Below are positions 15,766 to 25,659 of a DNA stretch of 64,000 bases, piece after piece. Where the stretch lies: positions 558,001-622,000 of the forward strand of contig NZ_FQXP01000003.1 in the NCBI RefSeq assembly GCF_900130005.1, in the 5' to 3' direction. This stretch comes from Clostridium collagenovorans DSM 3089 (GTDB taxonomy: Bacteria; Bacillota; Clostridia; Clostridiales; Clostridiaceae). Position 1 is the stretch's first letter, and each line of letters starts with the position of its first letter. The position numbers and the translations under genes are program-made. The notes below the pieces were generated by a model. It was not told the origin of the DNA. It saw only the letters and a list, made by a program, of their open reading frames with translations, and searched no databases.

Positions 15766-16767
15766 ATGATAAATTTAAAATGCAGTACTTTAAAAAAAGG
15801 AAAAAAGATAAGATGTTACGTGTTAGTTATATTATCTGTATTAATTCCAATATTAATAGCTAGTTATTTGTTTGTAAATATTATATATATAAAAAACAAT
15901 GAAACAATGTATAATACAATTTATAATATAGGAAAAAAGCAAAGTATAATAATTGAGGATTCTATAAATGGCATAATTTCTGATTTAACTCTTATATCTC
16001 AAGATTATGATCCTAATGGAGAAGAATGTTCAAAGCTAAGATTTAATATAGAAGCTTTAAATGAGAAAAAGGGAGGTTTATATAATAATATAATAATTTT
16101 AGATAATAATTTAAATTTACTATATGGTTTTAATTATAATAGAGATGACTATAGTAATAATATTTATTTTAAAGGAGCTTTGGCAGGAAAGGTAGGAGTT
16201 TCTGAAATGAATTTTAATAATAGAAGTGGAAGCTTTCAAGTAGCTGTTCCAATATTTGAGACACCTAATTCTTCTAAAGTTATAGGAGTAATAAGTACAA
16301 AAATTAAAACTAATTATTTAAGCACATTATTGTCCTATTATAGTGTTTTAGAAGACGGATATGAATGCTATATATTAGATAAAAATGGAGTTTTTATAAC
16401 AGAATCTATTTATAAACCTGATGCCGTAGGAAAAGAAAGAGTAGATTTAAATAAATTGAAGTTAAATATAGATTATGATCATATGAATATATATAAAAAT
16501 CATATGGGCAAAAATGTATTTGGAGTTTACTTTAAACTTCCCTATAATGACTGGACATTGATACTAGAAAAAACCTCTGATTTTAATGAAGATATTAAAA
16601 CTAAAATTAATAATTTGACTAAAATTTTAAGTGTCGTAGAGATAATAGTTATATTTTTTAGTCAAAAGTTCTTTCCAGCCATTTTAAAAGTTAAGGATGA
16701 AGTGGAAGAAATTTTGGAGGATAAGGATGACAAAATAAGTGAAAATAATAAAGATAAGAAACAATAA
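15766..16767 (+). CDS. Membrane protein with extracellular double-Cache-like sensor domain, no output domain
   Basis: A 333-residue membrane protein: a basic N-terminus, a transmembrane helix at about 21-43, an extracytoplasmic region of about 240 residues, a second helix at about 285-305, and a short acidic and basic tail. The outside part has dCache hallmarks: an initial long helix with IYNIGKKQSIIIEDSINGII, NIYFKGALAG, VAVPIFETPNSSKVIGVIS and a second lobe with CYILDKNGVFI and LPYNDWTLI. Cache domains bind small ligands for chemoreceptors, kinases and cyclases. No HAMP, kinase, GGDEF or methyl-accepting domain follows, and no partner gene lies alongside. It may signal through another protein or be a truncated receptor. 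Confidence 0.65.
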   Translation: MINLKCSTLKKGKKIRCYVLVILSVLIPILIASYLFVNIIYIKNNETMYNTIYNIGKKQSIIIEDSINGIISDLTLISQDYDPNGEECSKLRFNIEALNEKKGGLYNNIIILDNNLNLLYGFNYNRDDYSNNIYFKGALAGKVGVSEMNFNNRSGSFQVAVPIFETPNSSKVIGVISTKIKTNYLSTLLSYYSVLEDGYECYILDKNGVFITESIYKPDAVGKERVDLNKLKLNIDYDHMNIYKNHMGKNVFGVYFKLPYNDWTLILEKTSDFNEDIKTKINNLTKILSVVEIIVIFFSQKFFPAILKVKDEVEEILEDKDDKISENNKDKKQ

Positions 16768-16862
16768 ATTTTCAAACTCTATAGTAATAAAATATAAATG
16801 TATAACAAATATAATCTAGGACATAATACTATATTGATTAATTAAATTTGGAGGAAAAAAGT

Positions 16863-17051
16863 ATGAAAGCACATGTAGACAAAGAAACTTGTATAGGATG
16901 TACTTTATGCACAAGTGTATGTCCAGAAATTTTTAAGATGGATGATGATGGGAAATCCATAGCATATGGTAAAGTTACGGATTCAAATAAAAGCGAAGCT
17001 AAGGATGCAGAGGCTCAATGCCCAGTATCTGCTATTAGTGTAGAAGAATAA
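16863..17051 (+). CDS. Small single-cluster ferredoxin
   Basis: A 62-residue ferredoxin. The cysteine pattern is CIGCTLCTSVCP followed about 34 residues later by AQCPVSAI. In single [4Fe-4S] ferredoxins of this size (Thermotoga-type) the first three cysteines and the late one bind the cluster. The remaining CP near residue 24 is the former second-cluster position. The start at 16863 is supported by GGAGGA at 16850-16855; an upstream in-frame ATG at 16848 lies on the ribosome-binding site. It is a soluble electron carrier with partner unknown. It is monocistronic, with a strong terminator shared with the convergent transporter gene. Confidence 0.9.
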   Translation: MKAHVDKETCIGCTLCTSVCPEIFKMDDDGKSIAYGKVTDSNKSEAKDAEAQCPVSAISVEE

Positions 17052-17056
17052 AATTA

Positions 17057-17107
17057 ATACCTATCTAAGTAACGTGTATTATATTTACTTAGATAGGTAT
17101 TTTTATT
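17057..17107. terminator. Bidirectional terminator, ferredoxin / YkvI-like gene
   Basis: Perfect 16-bp stem (17057-17072 with 17085-17100, arm ATACCTATCTAAGTAA) followed by a T run, located between two convergent genes. Confidence 0.85.
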
Positions 17108-18239
17108 TGCTTTCTTTTACAATTGTAGATTCAACTGTAGATTCACCATGTTTTGATTTCAACTTTATTCTTAATTCTTTATAAATCATAAAACCTATAA
17201 AAACAATTGCTGAATATCCAGCTAAAGGATATAAAATATTTACCAATTTATTAAATGGAAGTATACCACCAAATAACATACCAACAATAGTTAGCACTAC
17301 TGAAATGTTATTAAATTGCTTAGTCTTATCCACAGCAAACTTTCTAACTGTCATTACAAGTAAAGAAGATACAGCAGAGTATATTGCCACTATAATTAGT
17401 ATTGAAAATATAGTTCCAAATATAGGAGATATATTGGATGCTATAGCTAATGTAGGTACTTCTTTTCCTATAATTGAGCTACAGTTAACAAGCTCTGCTA
17501 TTACTAGCATAACAATTGCGCCTGTAAAAGTAACAATTCCAACAATTCCTATAGTTTTTGCTTCTTTTACATTCTTTGCAGAGGCACCACAATTAACTAA
17601 AAATGGTACGCTCATCATAAGACAAAGAAAAGCATATAGGGCTCCAGACCACGCCCAATTTGAGGAAACAGCTTTAACACCAGAAGCATGTAAGGCCATT
17701 TCTCCTTGAGATAGAAGCCCAGGTTGTTTTAAAAGAGGTATAATTGCTGCAATCCCTAAAATTGTAACAAGTATAATTTTAATAGGACCTAAAACTCCAA
17801 TAATCTTAACGAGTTTTTCCATACCTAATATTGCAGTTCCAAGTGCAAGTATAGCAATGAAACCCGTACCTACATAGGTTGGAATACCAAAGTATTGGTT
17901 AATCGTTGCACCACCACCGGCAAGCATAACTACAAAAATACAATAATTTAATATAACACTGTACCAAATATATATATCACCTACTGTTTTGCCACAGTAG
18001 TAATTAAAAACATAATATGGATTTTCAAATTTTTCTTTTTGACCTACTTTACATAAAGTTAAGGTCGCAGTGCACATTATAAATAAAAAAATTAAAGTTG
18101 CTATAATTCCCTTTGTTCCACTTGTTGTGAAAAATTGAAAAACTTCTTGACCTGTTGCGAATCCAGATCCAATTAAATATGCGCATATTGCCCCTGAAAA
18201 CATTAAAACACTTTTTAAATTTATAGTGTCCTTCTCCAT
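17103..18239 (-). CDS. YkvI-like LeuT-fold membrane transporter
   Basis: A 378-residue polytopic membrane protein of the YkvI (COG3949) family, distant relatives of LeuT-fold amino acid/Na+ symporters. About ten or eleven hydrophobic helices are visible. The first carries the broken-helix motif GSGFATGQEVFQFF (about residues 24-37), typical of sodium- or proton-coupled carriers of this fold. The C-terminal tail is hydrophilic and charged. The substrate is unknown and no metabolic neighbour gives a hint. A GGAATGGTGG stretch lies just before the ATG. It converges on the ferredoxin gene. Confidence 0.8.
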   Translation of the reverse strand: MEKDTINLKSVLMFSGAICAYLIGSGFATGQEVFQFFTTSGTKGIIATLIFLFIMCTATLTLCKVGQKEKFENPYYVFNYYCGKTVGDIYIWYSVILNYCIFVVMLAGGGATINQYFGIPTYVGTGFIAILALGTAILGMEKLVKIIGVLGPIKIILVTILGIAAIIPLLKQPGLLSQGEMALHASGVKAVSSNWAWSGALYAFLCLMMSVPFLVNCGASAKNVKEAKTIGIVGIVTFTGAIVMLVIAELVNCSSIIGKEVPTLAIASNISPIFGTIFSILIIVAIYSAVSSLLVMTVRKFAVDKTKQFNNISVVLTIVGMLFGGILPFNKLVNILYPLAGYSAIVFIGFMIYKELRIKLKSKHGESTVESTIVKESK

Positions 18240-18760
18240 TTATACCACCATTCCTTATTTTGGTCGTTCCCCTTATTTTTAGTAGCTTTAATTATTAAGT
18301 TAATTTTCATTTTCATTCTAATATAAAATTATTAGACTTAACTCCCCCCATTTATTAGTACTCTTTTAAAAGAATAATGCTTAAAAATAGATGTATTATT
18401 TTAAGAAATATTAAGGTAATACCTGATTAACATTACTAATAATACCACTGGAGTTTATAAAATACAATTAGGGTCTAAACATTTAACATAATCTTAACCA
18501 TCCTTATTTTGTAAAATAAAATTATTACATTTGAACAAATTATAATAATAATTTATATATGAAAAATATATAATTATTGATAATAAATATTGAATATTTG
18601 ATAATTATTCTATAGGGACTATATACTTTAGTGAAAAATAATGTATAATAATATTGAATTAAGAATTTATTGAATAATTAAAAACTTAATTTAAAATAAT
18701 ATGTTTGTTACGTTAATTATTTAAAATAATAATTAAATTCTTTCGATTGGGGGAGTATTA
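18240..18760. other. Intergenic region between divergent genes
   Basis: 521 bases between the YkvI-like gene (minus) and aminopeptidase P (plus). It is very AT-rich, with several TATAAT-like words (for example 18644-18649) but no clear -35 partner. I see no riboswitch, repeat or convincing small gene. Confidence 0.4.
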
Positions 18761-20539
18761 ATGAATATTAAAGAAAGAGTTCAAGCTCTTAGAAATGGCA
18801 TGAAGAATAAAGGAATTTCTGCCTACATAATTCCAAGTGCAGATGCTCATCAAAGTGAGTATGTTGCAGGTTATTGGAAATGTAGAATGTGGATATCAGG
18901 ATTTACTGGTTCAGCTGGCACAGTGGTAGTTACTGAAGAAAAAGCTGGTTTATGGACAGATGGAAGATATTTCATTCAAGCTGAAAAGCAATTAGAAGGT
19001 TCAGGTATAGAATTATTTAAAATGGGTCAACCAGGAGTTCCAACTATTAATGAATGGTTAAAAAAAGAATTAAAAGATGGTGAAGTAGTTGGTTTTGATG
19101 GAAGAGTTTATTCTGTAGATGGAGCTAGAGCTATAGAAAATTCTTTATCATCAAAGAATATAAAATTAGAAACTAAATTTGATTTAATAAATGATATTTG
19201 GACTGATAGACCAGGTACACCTACAGATCCAATATTTGTTCTTGATGTAAAATATGCAGGAAAATCAAGAGTTGAAAAAATAGAATTAGTAAGAGATGAA
19301 ATGAAATCAAAAGGTGCAAATCATCACTTATTAACATCTTTAGATGACATTGCATGGTTATTAAATGTAAGAGGTAATGATGTTACTAGCACACCAGTTG
19401 TTATATCTTATGTTGTAGTATCAATGGATAAAACTTATTTCTTTGTTGATGAAAATAAGGTTTCAGCTGAAATAAGAGCAGAACTTCAAAAAGATGGCGT
19501 TGAAGTTAAAGCATATGAGGATATATATGAATTCTTAGGAAAATTAGCTAAGGGTGATAAGATATTATATGATGCTAATAAGACAAATGTAGGCTTAATT
19601 AATAGCTTAGATTCATCAGTAGGAACTGTTGAAGGTAACAATGTAACAACTATATTAAAAGCTGTTAAGAATGATGTTGAAATTGCTAACTTAAGAAACT
19701 GTCAAATTAAAGATGGTGTAGCAATGGTTAATTTCTTACATTGGTTAGATACTCATGTAGGAGAAGAAGAAATAACTGAAATTACAGCTGACGATAAATT
19801 AAGAGAATTTAGAGAGGCTCAAGCAGATTTTATATATCCAAGTTTCGGAAGTATAGCTGCATATAAGGAGCATGCTGCAATGATGCACTATTCAGCTACT
19901 CCAGAAGTTGCATATAAACTTGAAAAAGAAGGCTTGTTCTTATTAGATTCAGGCGGACAGTACTTAGATGGTACTACTGATATAACTAGAACTATGGTTT
20001 TAGGTCCAATTTCTGAAGAAATGAAAAGAGACTTTACTTTAGTTGCTAGAGCTCATATTGGTTTAGCTATGGGTAAATTCCTTTACGGAACAACAGGTAC
20101 AGGAGTTGACATATTAGCTAGAAAGCCACTTTGGGAACAAGGTTTAGATTATAAATGTGGAACAGGTCATGGAGTAGGCTTCTTATTAGGAGTTCATGAA
20201 GGGCCACAAAGAATAAGTCAGGCTTTAAATGAATTTAAATTAGAAAATGGAATGGTTACAACTAATGAGCCAGGTATATATAAAGAGGGTAGACATGGAA
20301 TAAGACTTGAAAACACTCTTTTAACAACTGACTACATGGAAACAGAATGTGGTAAGTTTATGCAATTTGAAACAATTTCTTACTGTCCAATTGACTTAGA
20401 AGGTATAGAGCCATCTATGTTAACTGAAGAGGAAAGAGCTTGGTTAAACAACTATCATGAAGATGTTTACAACAAGTTATCTCCATTCTTAAGTGAAGAA
20501 GTTAAAACTTGGTTAAAAGCTGAGACAAGAGCTATATAG
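18761..20539 (+). CDS. Xaa-Pro aminopeptidase (M24B, aminopeptidase P)
   Basis: A 592-residue cytosolic metallopeptidase that removes N-terminal residues preceding proline. It is the long form with two creatinase-like N-terminal domains (SGFTGSAGTVVV, LWTDGRYFIQAE), the pita-bread M24 catalytic domain, and the M24_C extension. Metal ligands are visible: D in LLDSGGQYLDG and D in TTDITRT, H in GTGHGVGF, E in TNEPGIY and E in MQFETISY. The substrate-site block VHEGPQRIS is also present. Length fits eukaryote-type and clostridial aminopeptidase P. GGGGGAG precedes the ATG. Monocistronic. Confidence 0.92.
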   Translation: MNIKERVQALRNGMKNKGISAYIIPSADAHQSEYVAGYWKCRMWISGFTGSAGTVVVTEEKAGLWTDGRYFIQAEKQLEGSGIELFKMGQPGVPTINEWLKKELKDGEVVGFDGRVYSVDGARAIENSLSSKNIKLETKFDLINDIWTDRPGTPTDPIFVLDVKYAGKSRVEKIELVRDEMKSKGANHHLLTSLDDIAWLLNVRGNDVTSTPVVISYVVVSMDKTYFFVDENKVSAEIRAELQKDGVEVKAYEDIYEFLGKLAKGDKILYDANKTNVGLINSLDSSVGTVEGNNVTTILKAVKNDVEIANLRNCQIKDGVAMVNFLHWLDTHVGEEEITEITADDKLREFREAQADFIYPSFGSIAAYKEHAAMMHYSATPEVAYKLEKEGLFLLDSGGQYLDGTTDITRTMVLGPISEEMKRDFTLVARAHIGLAMGKFLYGTTGTGVDILARKPLWEQGLDYKCGTGHGVGFLLGVHEGPQRISQALNEFKLENGMVTTNEPGIYKEGRHGIRLENTLLTTDYMETECGKFMQFETISYCPIDLEGIEPSMLTEEERAWLNNYHEDVYNKLSPFLSEEVKTWLKAETRAI

Positions 20540-20552
20540 TAACCACATAAAA

Positions 20553-20655
20553 GGGGACTGTTGCAATTAAGAATAAATAATATATCATATTGTATTTGTG
20601 AGAAATTTATAAGTACAATATAGGTTATATAATTTATTATTGCAGCAGTCCTTTA
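20553..20655 (+). terminator. Long imperfect hairpin (about 100 nt) after aminopeptidase P
   Basis: The left arm from GGACTGTTGCAATTAAGAA (20555 onward, to about 20594) pairs almost end to end with the right arm ending in TGCAGCAGTCC (20614-20651); a T-rich run follows. Stem length is about 38 bp with a few mismatches. It resembles the hairpin at 50629-50732 in sequence and layout. Confidence 0.65.
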
Positions 20656-20759
20656 TTTTAGTTTTTATAATAGCTTATCTTTGTGCTCTTATATTAATAT
20701 AGTTCAATAACTATTATTTATTATAAAAAGCATTACTTCTAAATTTTAAAGGTATATTT

Positions 20760-23141
20760 TTAATTAATAAGGCTTCTATCAGCTGAATCATTTAAAATTT
20801 CATTATAATATTGAAGCTTAAAGGTTATTTTTTCCTTTAAATCATCTAATATAGGTATGCGAAGATTTGAAACATAGCTATCATCTAATAACAAAGTTAA
20901 AGCTTCCTCTAAGTTATTTACAGCATATATGCTAAATTTACCTTCCTCCACTGCTTGAAGTATTTTATCATTTAAGATTAAATTATCTACATTAGACTTT
21001 GGAATTACAACTCCTTGTTTTCCAGTAAGACCTAAGAGGTTACATATATCGAAATATCCTTCTATTTTGTCATTAACGCCACCTATAGGTTGAATTTCAC
21101 CCTTTTGATTAATTGAACCAGTTATAGCAAACCCTTGATTAATAGGAATATTACTCAAGCTAGAAATTAAGCATATAAGCTCAGCACAAGAAGCACTATC
21201 TCCATCTATATGAGAGTAAAGTTGCTCAAAGGCTAATGAAGCATTAAAAGAAAGTGGTTGAGTTTGTCCTAACCAACTTCCAAGGTAGGAGCTTAAAATA
21301 AATACTCCTTTACTATGAATACTTCCACTTAAATTACTTTCTCTTTCTATATTCATAACTCCATTTTTACCTACATAGGTATTGGCTGTTATTCTATGCT
21401 GCTTTCCTATTACACAGTCGCCAAAGTCAGAAACGGAAAGTCCGTTGATTTCTCCGACTTTAAAACCCTCTATATTAGCTATATATTGTTTAGAACTATA
21501 CATTTCAAGCACTTTTTTCTTGTATAATGAGTGCATATCACTGATTTCATTAAGAGCCATTAGAATATGCTCTTTACCTATAATTTCAGAACTGGAGTTT
21601 TGTGCAAAGTTATTTCCTAAATCTATTAAATCTAGAAGATGGCTAACAGATGCTGAAATATACTTTTTATTTTCAGCTAACCTAGAACCGTATTTTAAAA
21701 GTTCTATTATTGCATCCCTATTTAAATCTAGAAAGTTATTTTTTTTAATATAATTCGATAAATATCCTATTATTTCAGAGTTGGTTTCTAAATTATTAGG
21801 AACTTCGGAGTCGAATTCAGCTTTTATTTTAAATAACTTCATAAAATCTGAGTCATAATCTAAAAGTAAATTATAGAACATATCACTTCCTATAATAATT
21901 ACCTTTAGCTTTAAGGGGATAGATTCAGGATTAAGTGAAATTAGTGGTAAAAAATCAAAGTTATTTTTTGAACTCTCTAAGGATATAGATTCAGACTTTA
22001 GACATCTTTTTAGTGCTTGCCAAGCCCCAGGTGAATTTAAAATTTGCTCAGCTTCTAAAATTAAATATCCTCCATTAGCCTTATGAATACTACCTGGCTT
22101 TATAAGTGAAAAATCCGTAATTAAATGAGTACCTGTATTTTCATATTCTATTCTACCTAATAAATTATATATATCCGGTGCATCTTCAAAGACTACTGGT
22201 GCCCCGTTACTAACTTTATTAGTTGATATTACACTTACTTCATACCTTTTTAAAAAGTTCTTTTCAAGTTTTTCAGCTAATTCTAAACTATCTTCTAAAA
22301 ATAGGTCAATATTTTTAGTTAAATCCTTTTTAAGCATTTCTAGATAACTCAGTACTTCCTTGTCTTCTTCATATTTTAATAATAATATATTTAAGGATTT
22401 CTCTATTATCTTTTCTGTTATTAGACTATCTAGTTTATTTAACTCTTCTTCAATATTTTTTTCAATTACTCTAGTATCCTTAAGTACATCTAAAGAAATT
22501 AGTCTTAATTCACTTAAACCATCATTAATTATTTTTTTTTCAGATTTAGATAGTTTGTTATAATATTCAGCTGTCATTTCTTCTCCGTTTAATAATGGGG
22601 TAAAGACAAAAGCCTCATTTTCGGATTCGTGTATTGAAAAGTTCATTTTGTCGGCAGCTACGTAAAGTTTATCTGTACTTTCTATTAACAGTTCCTCATA
22701 TTTTTTTAGTAGTTTATTCTTTTCTACTTCATAGCTGTCAGCGGAAAAATAGATTGGAACATTTTTTATTAAGGATTTAACTAATTTACTCATATCTCTC
22801 TTGAAGCTATGAGCTTTCCCAGTTGGTAAGCACAGCGCTATAGGATTAGTTTCATCTTCAAAGTTATAAACATAACACCAATCTAAAGGAGCTTCTTGAG
22901 TTTTGGCAAAGTCTTTTATTTTATTTATTATATAGCTGGTTTTACCAGTACCACTTTCACCAGAAATAAAAATATTATATTCTTTTTTATTTAATTTTAA
23001 TCCTAAGTCTATTGAATTTTGAGCTGTTTTTTGGTTTATGATACGTGTGTAAGCTGTTATATCTTTAGTAGTTTCAAATGATGGAATATTGCTAGTATCA
23101 ATTGTTAAATTTTTTAAGGGTAACTTTTTAATATTAATCAA
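20760..23141 (-). CDS. LonB/LonC-type ATP-dependent protease
   Basis: A 793-residue AAA+ Lon-like protease (COG1067 type). Walker A is GESGTGKT near residue 60, followed by a long helical coiled insertion. A second ATPase block (HKANGGYLILEAEQIL, near residues 360-375) is the usual LonB Walker B region. The peptidase domain has S649 in GDSASCAEL and K692 in VNDKIEGYF. The 43-residue spacing equals that of the Ser-Lys dyad in classical Lon, so it should be active. The TTG start at 23141 is chosen because AGGAGGT (23147-23153) lies 5 nt before it; an upstream ATG would extend it by 13 residues without a good site. It is distinct from lon at 41.6 kb. Confidence 0.85.
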   Translation of the reverse strand: MINIKKLPLKNLTIDTSNIPSFETTKDITAYTRIINQKTAQNSIDLGLKLNKKEYNIFISGESGTGKTSYIINKIKDFAKTQEAPLDWCYVYNFEDETNPIALCLPTGKAHSFKRDMSKLVKSLIKNVPIYFSADSYEVEKNKLLKKYEELLIESTDKLYVAADKMNFSIHESENEAFVFTPLLNGEEMTAEYYNKLSKSEKKIINDGLSELRLISLDVLKDTRVIEKNIEEELNKLDSLITEKIIEKSLNILLLKYEEDKEVLSYLEMLKKDLTKNIDLFLEDSLELAEKLEKNFLKRYEVSVISTNKVSNGAPVVFEDAPDIYNLLGRIEYENTGTHLITDFSLIKPGSIHKANGGYLILEAEQILNSPGAWQALKRCLKSESISLESSKNNFDFLPLISLNPESIPLKLKVIIIGSDMFYNLLLDYDSDFMKLFKIKAEFDSEVPNNLETNSEIIGYLSNYIKKNNFLDLNRDAIIELLKYGSRLAENKKYISASVSHLLDLIDLGNNFAQNSSSEIIGKEHILMALNEISDMHSLYKKKVLEMYSSKQYIANIEGFKVGEINGLSVSDFGDCVIGKQHRITANTYVGKNGVMNIERESNLSGSIHSKGVFILSSYLGSWLGQTQPLSFNASLAFEQLYSHIDGDSASCAELICLISSLSNIPINQGFAITGSINQKGEIQPIGGVNDKIEGYFDICNLLGLTGKQGVVIPKSNVDNLILNDKILQAVEEGKFSIYAVNNLEEALTLLLDDSYVSNLRIPILDDLKEKITFKLQYYNEILNDSADRSLIN

Positions 23142-23526
23142 GTTAGACCTCCTATTATCAATTATTGAAAATAACATCACATAAATATACTATGAAAGTT
23201 AATTGTAAAGTGATAAAGGAATATTTATTTCAAAGATTGTAAATATAAAAAATATGAATTTATTTTTATAATTTAATATATTAAAAACAATTAGAAAATA
23301 TACAATGTTAATATTAAATTATAAAGTAGAAGATAAAGAGTTTATACTTATTCCATGTAATAAAATATATCTATTAGAATAGAAGAAAATATGAAGATGT
23401 ATGTTTAATATTGTAAAGATATATACTAAACTAACATAAAGGGGATTAAATTTAAATTAATTGTAACTCTAGAAAGTAATTAATTTGTAGTATAATATAC
23501 ATAATAAGATAGGTTAGGTGATAATT
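23142..23526. other. Intergenic region between divergent genes
   Basis: 385 bases between the LonB-type protease (minus) and the response regulator (plus). A TATAAT at 23491-23496 is placed suitably for the two-component operon, with no clear -35. Nothing else recognised. Confidence 0.4.
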
Positions 23527-24222
23527 ATGTGCAAAATATTAATAGTTGAAGATGAAAGTAGTATAAGAAGTTTTTTAAAAGTAAGTTTAAAAAGTAATAA
23601 ATTTGACGTAATAGAGGCAGAGGATGGTCTTAAGGGCTTAGAACTTGCAAGAATTGAAAAACCTCAGATTGCAGTTTTAGATGTAATGATGCCTAATATG
23701 GATGGGTTTCAGTTATGTAAAAAACTAAGAGAAGAGTTTCCGGATATAGGAATAATAATGCTTACAGCAAGAGGACAAGATATAGATAAAATTTCTGGAT
23801 TAGAATCTGGGGCAGATGATTATGTGGTGAAACCTTTTAATCCAGCTGAATTGATTTTAAGAGTTAAAGCTATATTAAGGAGAATGGAAAGTAATGCTAA
23901 AGAAGTTGATGCTAATATAATAGAAAGCTATCCATTTAAAATAGATAATTACTCACAAAAGGCTTATAAGAATGATGAGATATTAGATCTTACACCAAAA
24001 GAATATTTATTAATAAAACTTTTAATGGAGAACCCAGGAAAAGCTTTTAGTAGAGAGGAGCTTTTAAACTTAGTATGGGGATGGAACTTTTTTGGTGAAT
24101 CTAAGATAGTTGATGTAAATATTAGAAGACTCAGAACAAAAATTGAAGAAACAGCCTCAAGACCTGAATTTATAGAGACAGTTTGGGGCACAGGATATAG
24201 ATGGAATGAAAGAGAAGTGTAG
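23527..24222 (+). CDS. OmpR-family response regulator
   Basis: A 231-residue DNA-binding response regulator. The receiver domain (1-120) has the acidic pair in VEDE, phospho-acceptor D52 in VLDVMMPNMDG, T in MLTARG and K in VVKPFNP. The C-terminal winged helix (about 135-230) has DLTPKEYLLIKLLMENPGKAFSREEL and the recognition segment VDVNIRRLRTKIE, then GTGYRW. The start at 23527 follows AGGTGA; a GTG 9 nt upstream overlaps that site. It is first in a three-gene operon with the cognate sensor kinase and a lipoprotein. Regulated genes are unknown; autoregulation is common for such operons. Confidence 0.92.
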   Translation: MCKILIVEDESSIRSFLKVSLKSNKFDVIEAEDGLKGLELARIEKPQIAVLDVMMPNMDGFQLCKKLREEFPDIGIIMLTARGQDIDKISGLESGADDYVVKPFNPAELILRVKAILRRMESNAKEVDANIIESYPFKIDNYSQKAYKNDEILDLTPKEYLLIKLLMENPGKAFSREELLNLVWGWNFFGESKIVDVNIRRLRTKIEETASRPEFIETVWGTGYRWNEREV

Positions 24223-24238
24223 TGTTGGTGAATAAAAT

Positions 24239-25657
24239 ATGAAAAGCATAAAAAAGCGACTTTTTAAAAATTTTCTATTTATAATAATATCAACGGTGTT
24301 GATTTTAGAAGTTATTTTAATAACCTTTGTAAGATCCTATTATTGTAGTAATATGGAGGAGTTCTTAAAAGGACAAATAAAAACTTCAGCGGATTTTTAT
24401 AACAAGTATTTTTCAAATTCATCCTTAGAGGAGAATGTACTTAATAATGTGGATGCATTTTGGAAACAAAGCAAAACACAAGTTCAGATTATAGATTTAG
24501 ATGGAAAAGTAATTATGGACTCTATAGGATATATACATACAACACCTTTGAATAGTCCAGATTATATGAAAGCTAAAAAGGGCGATTTTGGAAGTTGGAC
24601 TGGAAAAGTTACCTATGATAACAAATCGGTTATGGCTGTTTCATATCCATTAAAAAGTAATGATGAGATTGTTGGAGTCATAAGGTTTATTAGCTCTCTT
24701 AATAAAGTTAATAAGCAGTTGTTATTGGTTTTTATTAGTTTTTCTTTAGTGGGATTAGTAGTTAGTTGTATTTCTGTTATAGTTAGCTTGTTTTTATCAA
24801 GAAGTATAATATCCCCTATAGAAGAGTTAACTAATGATGCAGAAAAGATAGCTAAAGGTGATTTTAATATTAAAAGTCGTAAGTATTCTGAAGATGAGAT
24901 AGGAGAATTGGCAGAGACTTTTAATTATATGTGCGAAGAAATTCTTAATAGAGATAGATTGAAAAATGATTTTATATCTTCGGTTTCTCATGAGTTACGA
25001 ACACCTTTAACTGCTATTAAGGGATGGGCAAATATTTTAAACACAACTGAGGGGATAGATAAAGAAACAACAAAAGAGGGCTTAGGTGTAATAGAAAAGG
25101 AAAGTGATAGACTTACCTATATGGTTGAGGAACTTTTAGATTTTTCTAAGTTTGTATCTGGAAGAATAACATTGAGAATCGAAAGTCTTTCTTTAGAGGA
25201 ATTTGCTTATTATATTGATAGCTTTATGAGTCCACGTGCTATAAGAGATAAAATTAACTTTAAGGTTAATTGTGAAAAGGATTTACCTTTGATCAATGTG
25301 GATAAAGATAGAATGAAACAAGTAGTTATGAATTTATTAGATAATGCTTTTAAATTTACAGAAAAAAATGGAGAAGTACAATTAAATATCTTTATGCAAA
25401 ATAAGGAAATAGTACTTTCTGTTAAGGATACAGGTATGGGGATATCAAAAGAAGAGATTCCTAGAGTTAAGGAGAAATTTTACAAAGGAAAAAGCAGTAA
25501 ATCACAAAATGGTATAGGATTGTCAATATGTGATGAAATTATTAAGTTACATGGTGGTACCTTAGAAATAGAAAGTGTTTTAAATGAAGGAACCACAATA
25601 TATGTTCGTTTGCCAGTAATGAAAAGTAGTTATAAAAATAAAGAATTAGGAGAGTAG
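24239..25657 (+). CDS. Sensor histidine kinase
   Basis: A 472-residue membrane histidine kinase. Two transmembrane helices (about 10-30 and 160-185) flank an extracytoplasmic PAS/Cache-like domain of about 130 residues. A HAMP segment follows (SRSIISPIEELTNDAEKIAKGDF). The HisKA box is SVSHELRTPL with H251. The ATPase domain has MNLLDNAFKFTEKNG (N box), VKDTGMGIS (G1) and NGIGLSICDEI (G2), so it is complete. It starts 16 nt after the response regulator stop. The signal sensed is unknown; the lipoprotein next to it could be an accessory sensor. Confidence 0.92.
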   Translation: MKSIKKRLFKNFLFIIISTVLILEVILITFVRSYYCSNMEEFLKGQIKTSADFYNKYFSNSSLEENVLNNVDAFWKQSKTQVQIIDLDGKVIMDSIGYIHTTPLNSPDYMKAKKGDFGSWTGKVTYDNKSVMAVSYPLKSNDEIVGVIRFISSLNKVNKQLLLVFISFSLVGLVVSCISVIVSLFLSRSIISPIEELTNDAEKIAKGDFNIKSRKYSEDEIGELAETFNYMCEEILNRDRLKNDFISSVSHELRTPLTAIKGWANILNTTEGIDKETTKEGLGVIEKESDRLTYMVEELLDFSKFVSGRITLRIESLSLEEFAYYIDSFMSPRAIRDKINFKVNCEKDLPLINVDKDRMKQVVMNLLDNAFKFTEKNGEVQLNIFMQNKEIVLSVKDTGMGISKEEIPRVKEKFYKGKSSKSQNGIGLSICDEIIKLHGGTLEIESVLNEGTTIYVRLPVMKSSYKNKELGE

Positions 25658-25659
25658 TT

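Noticed and set aside
18240..18340. Possible 31-residue upstream frame overlapping the YkvI-like start on the minus strand.
   Set aside because: Its nearest Shine-Dalgarno-like sequence is about 30 nt away, so translation is unlikely.
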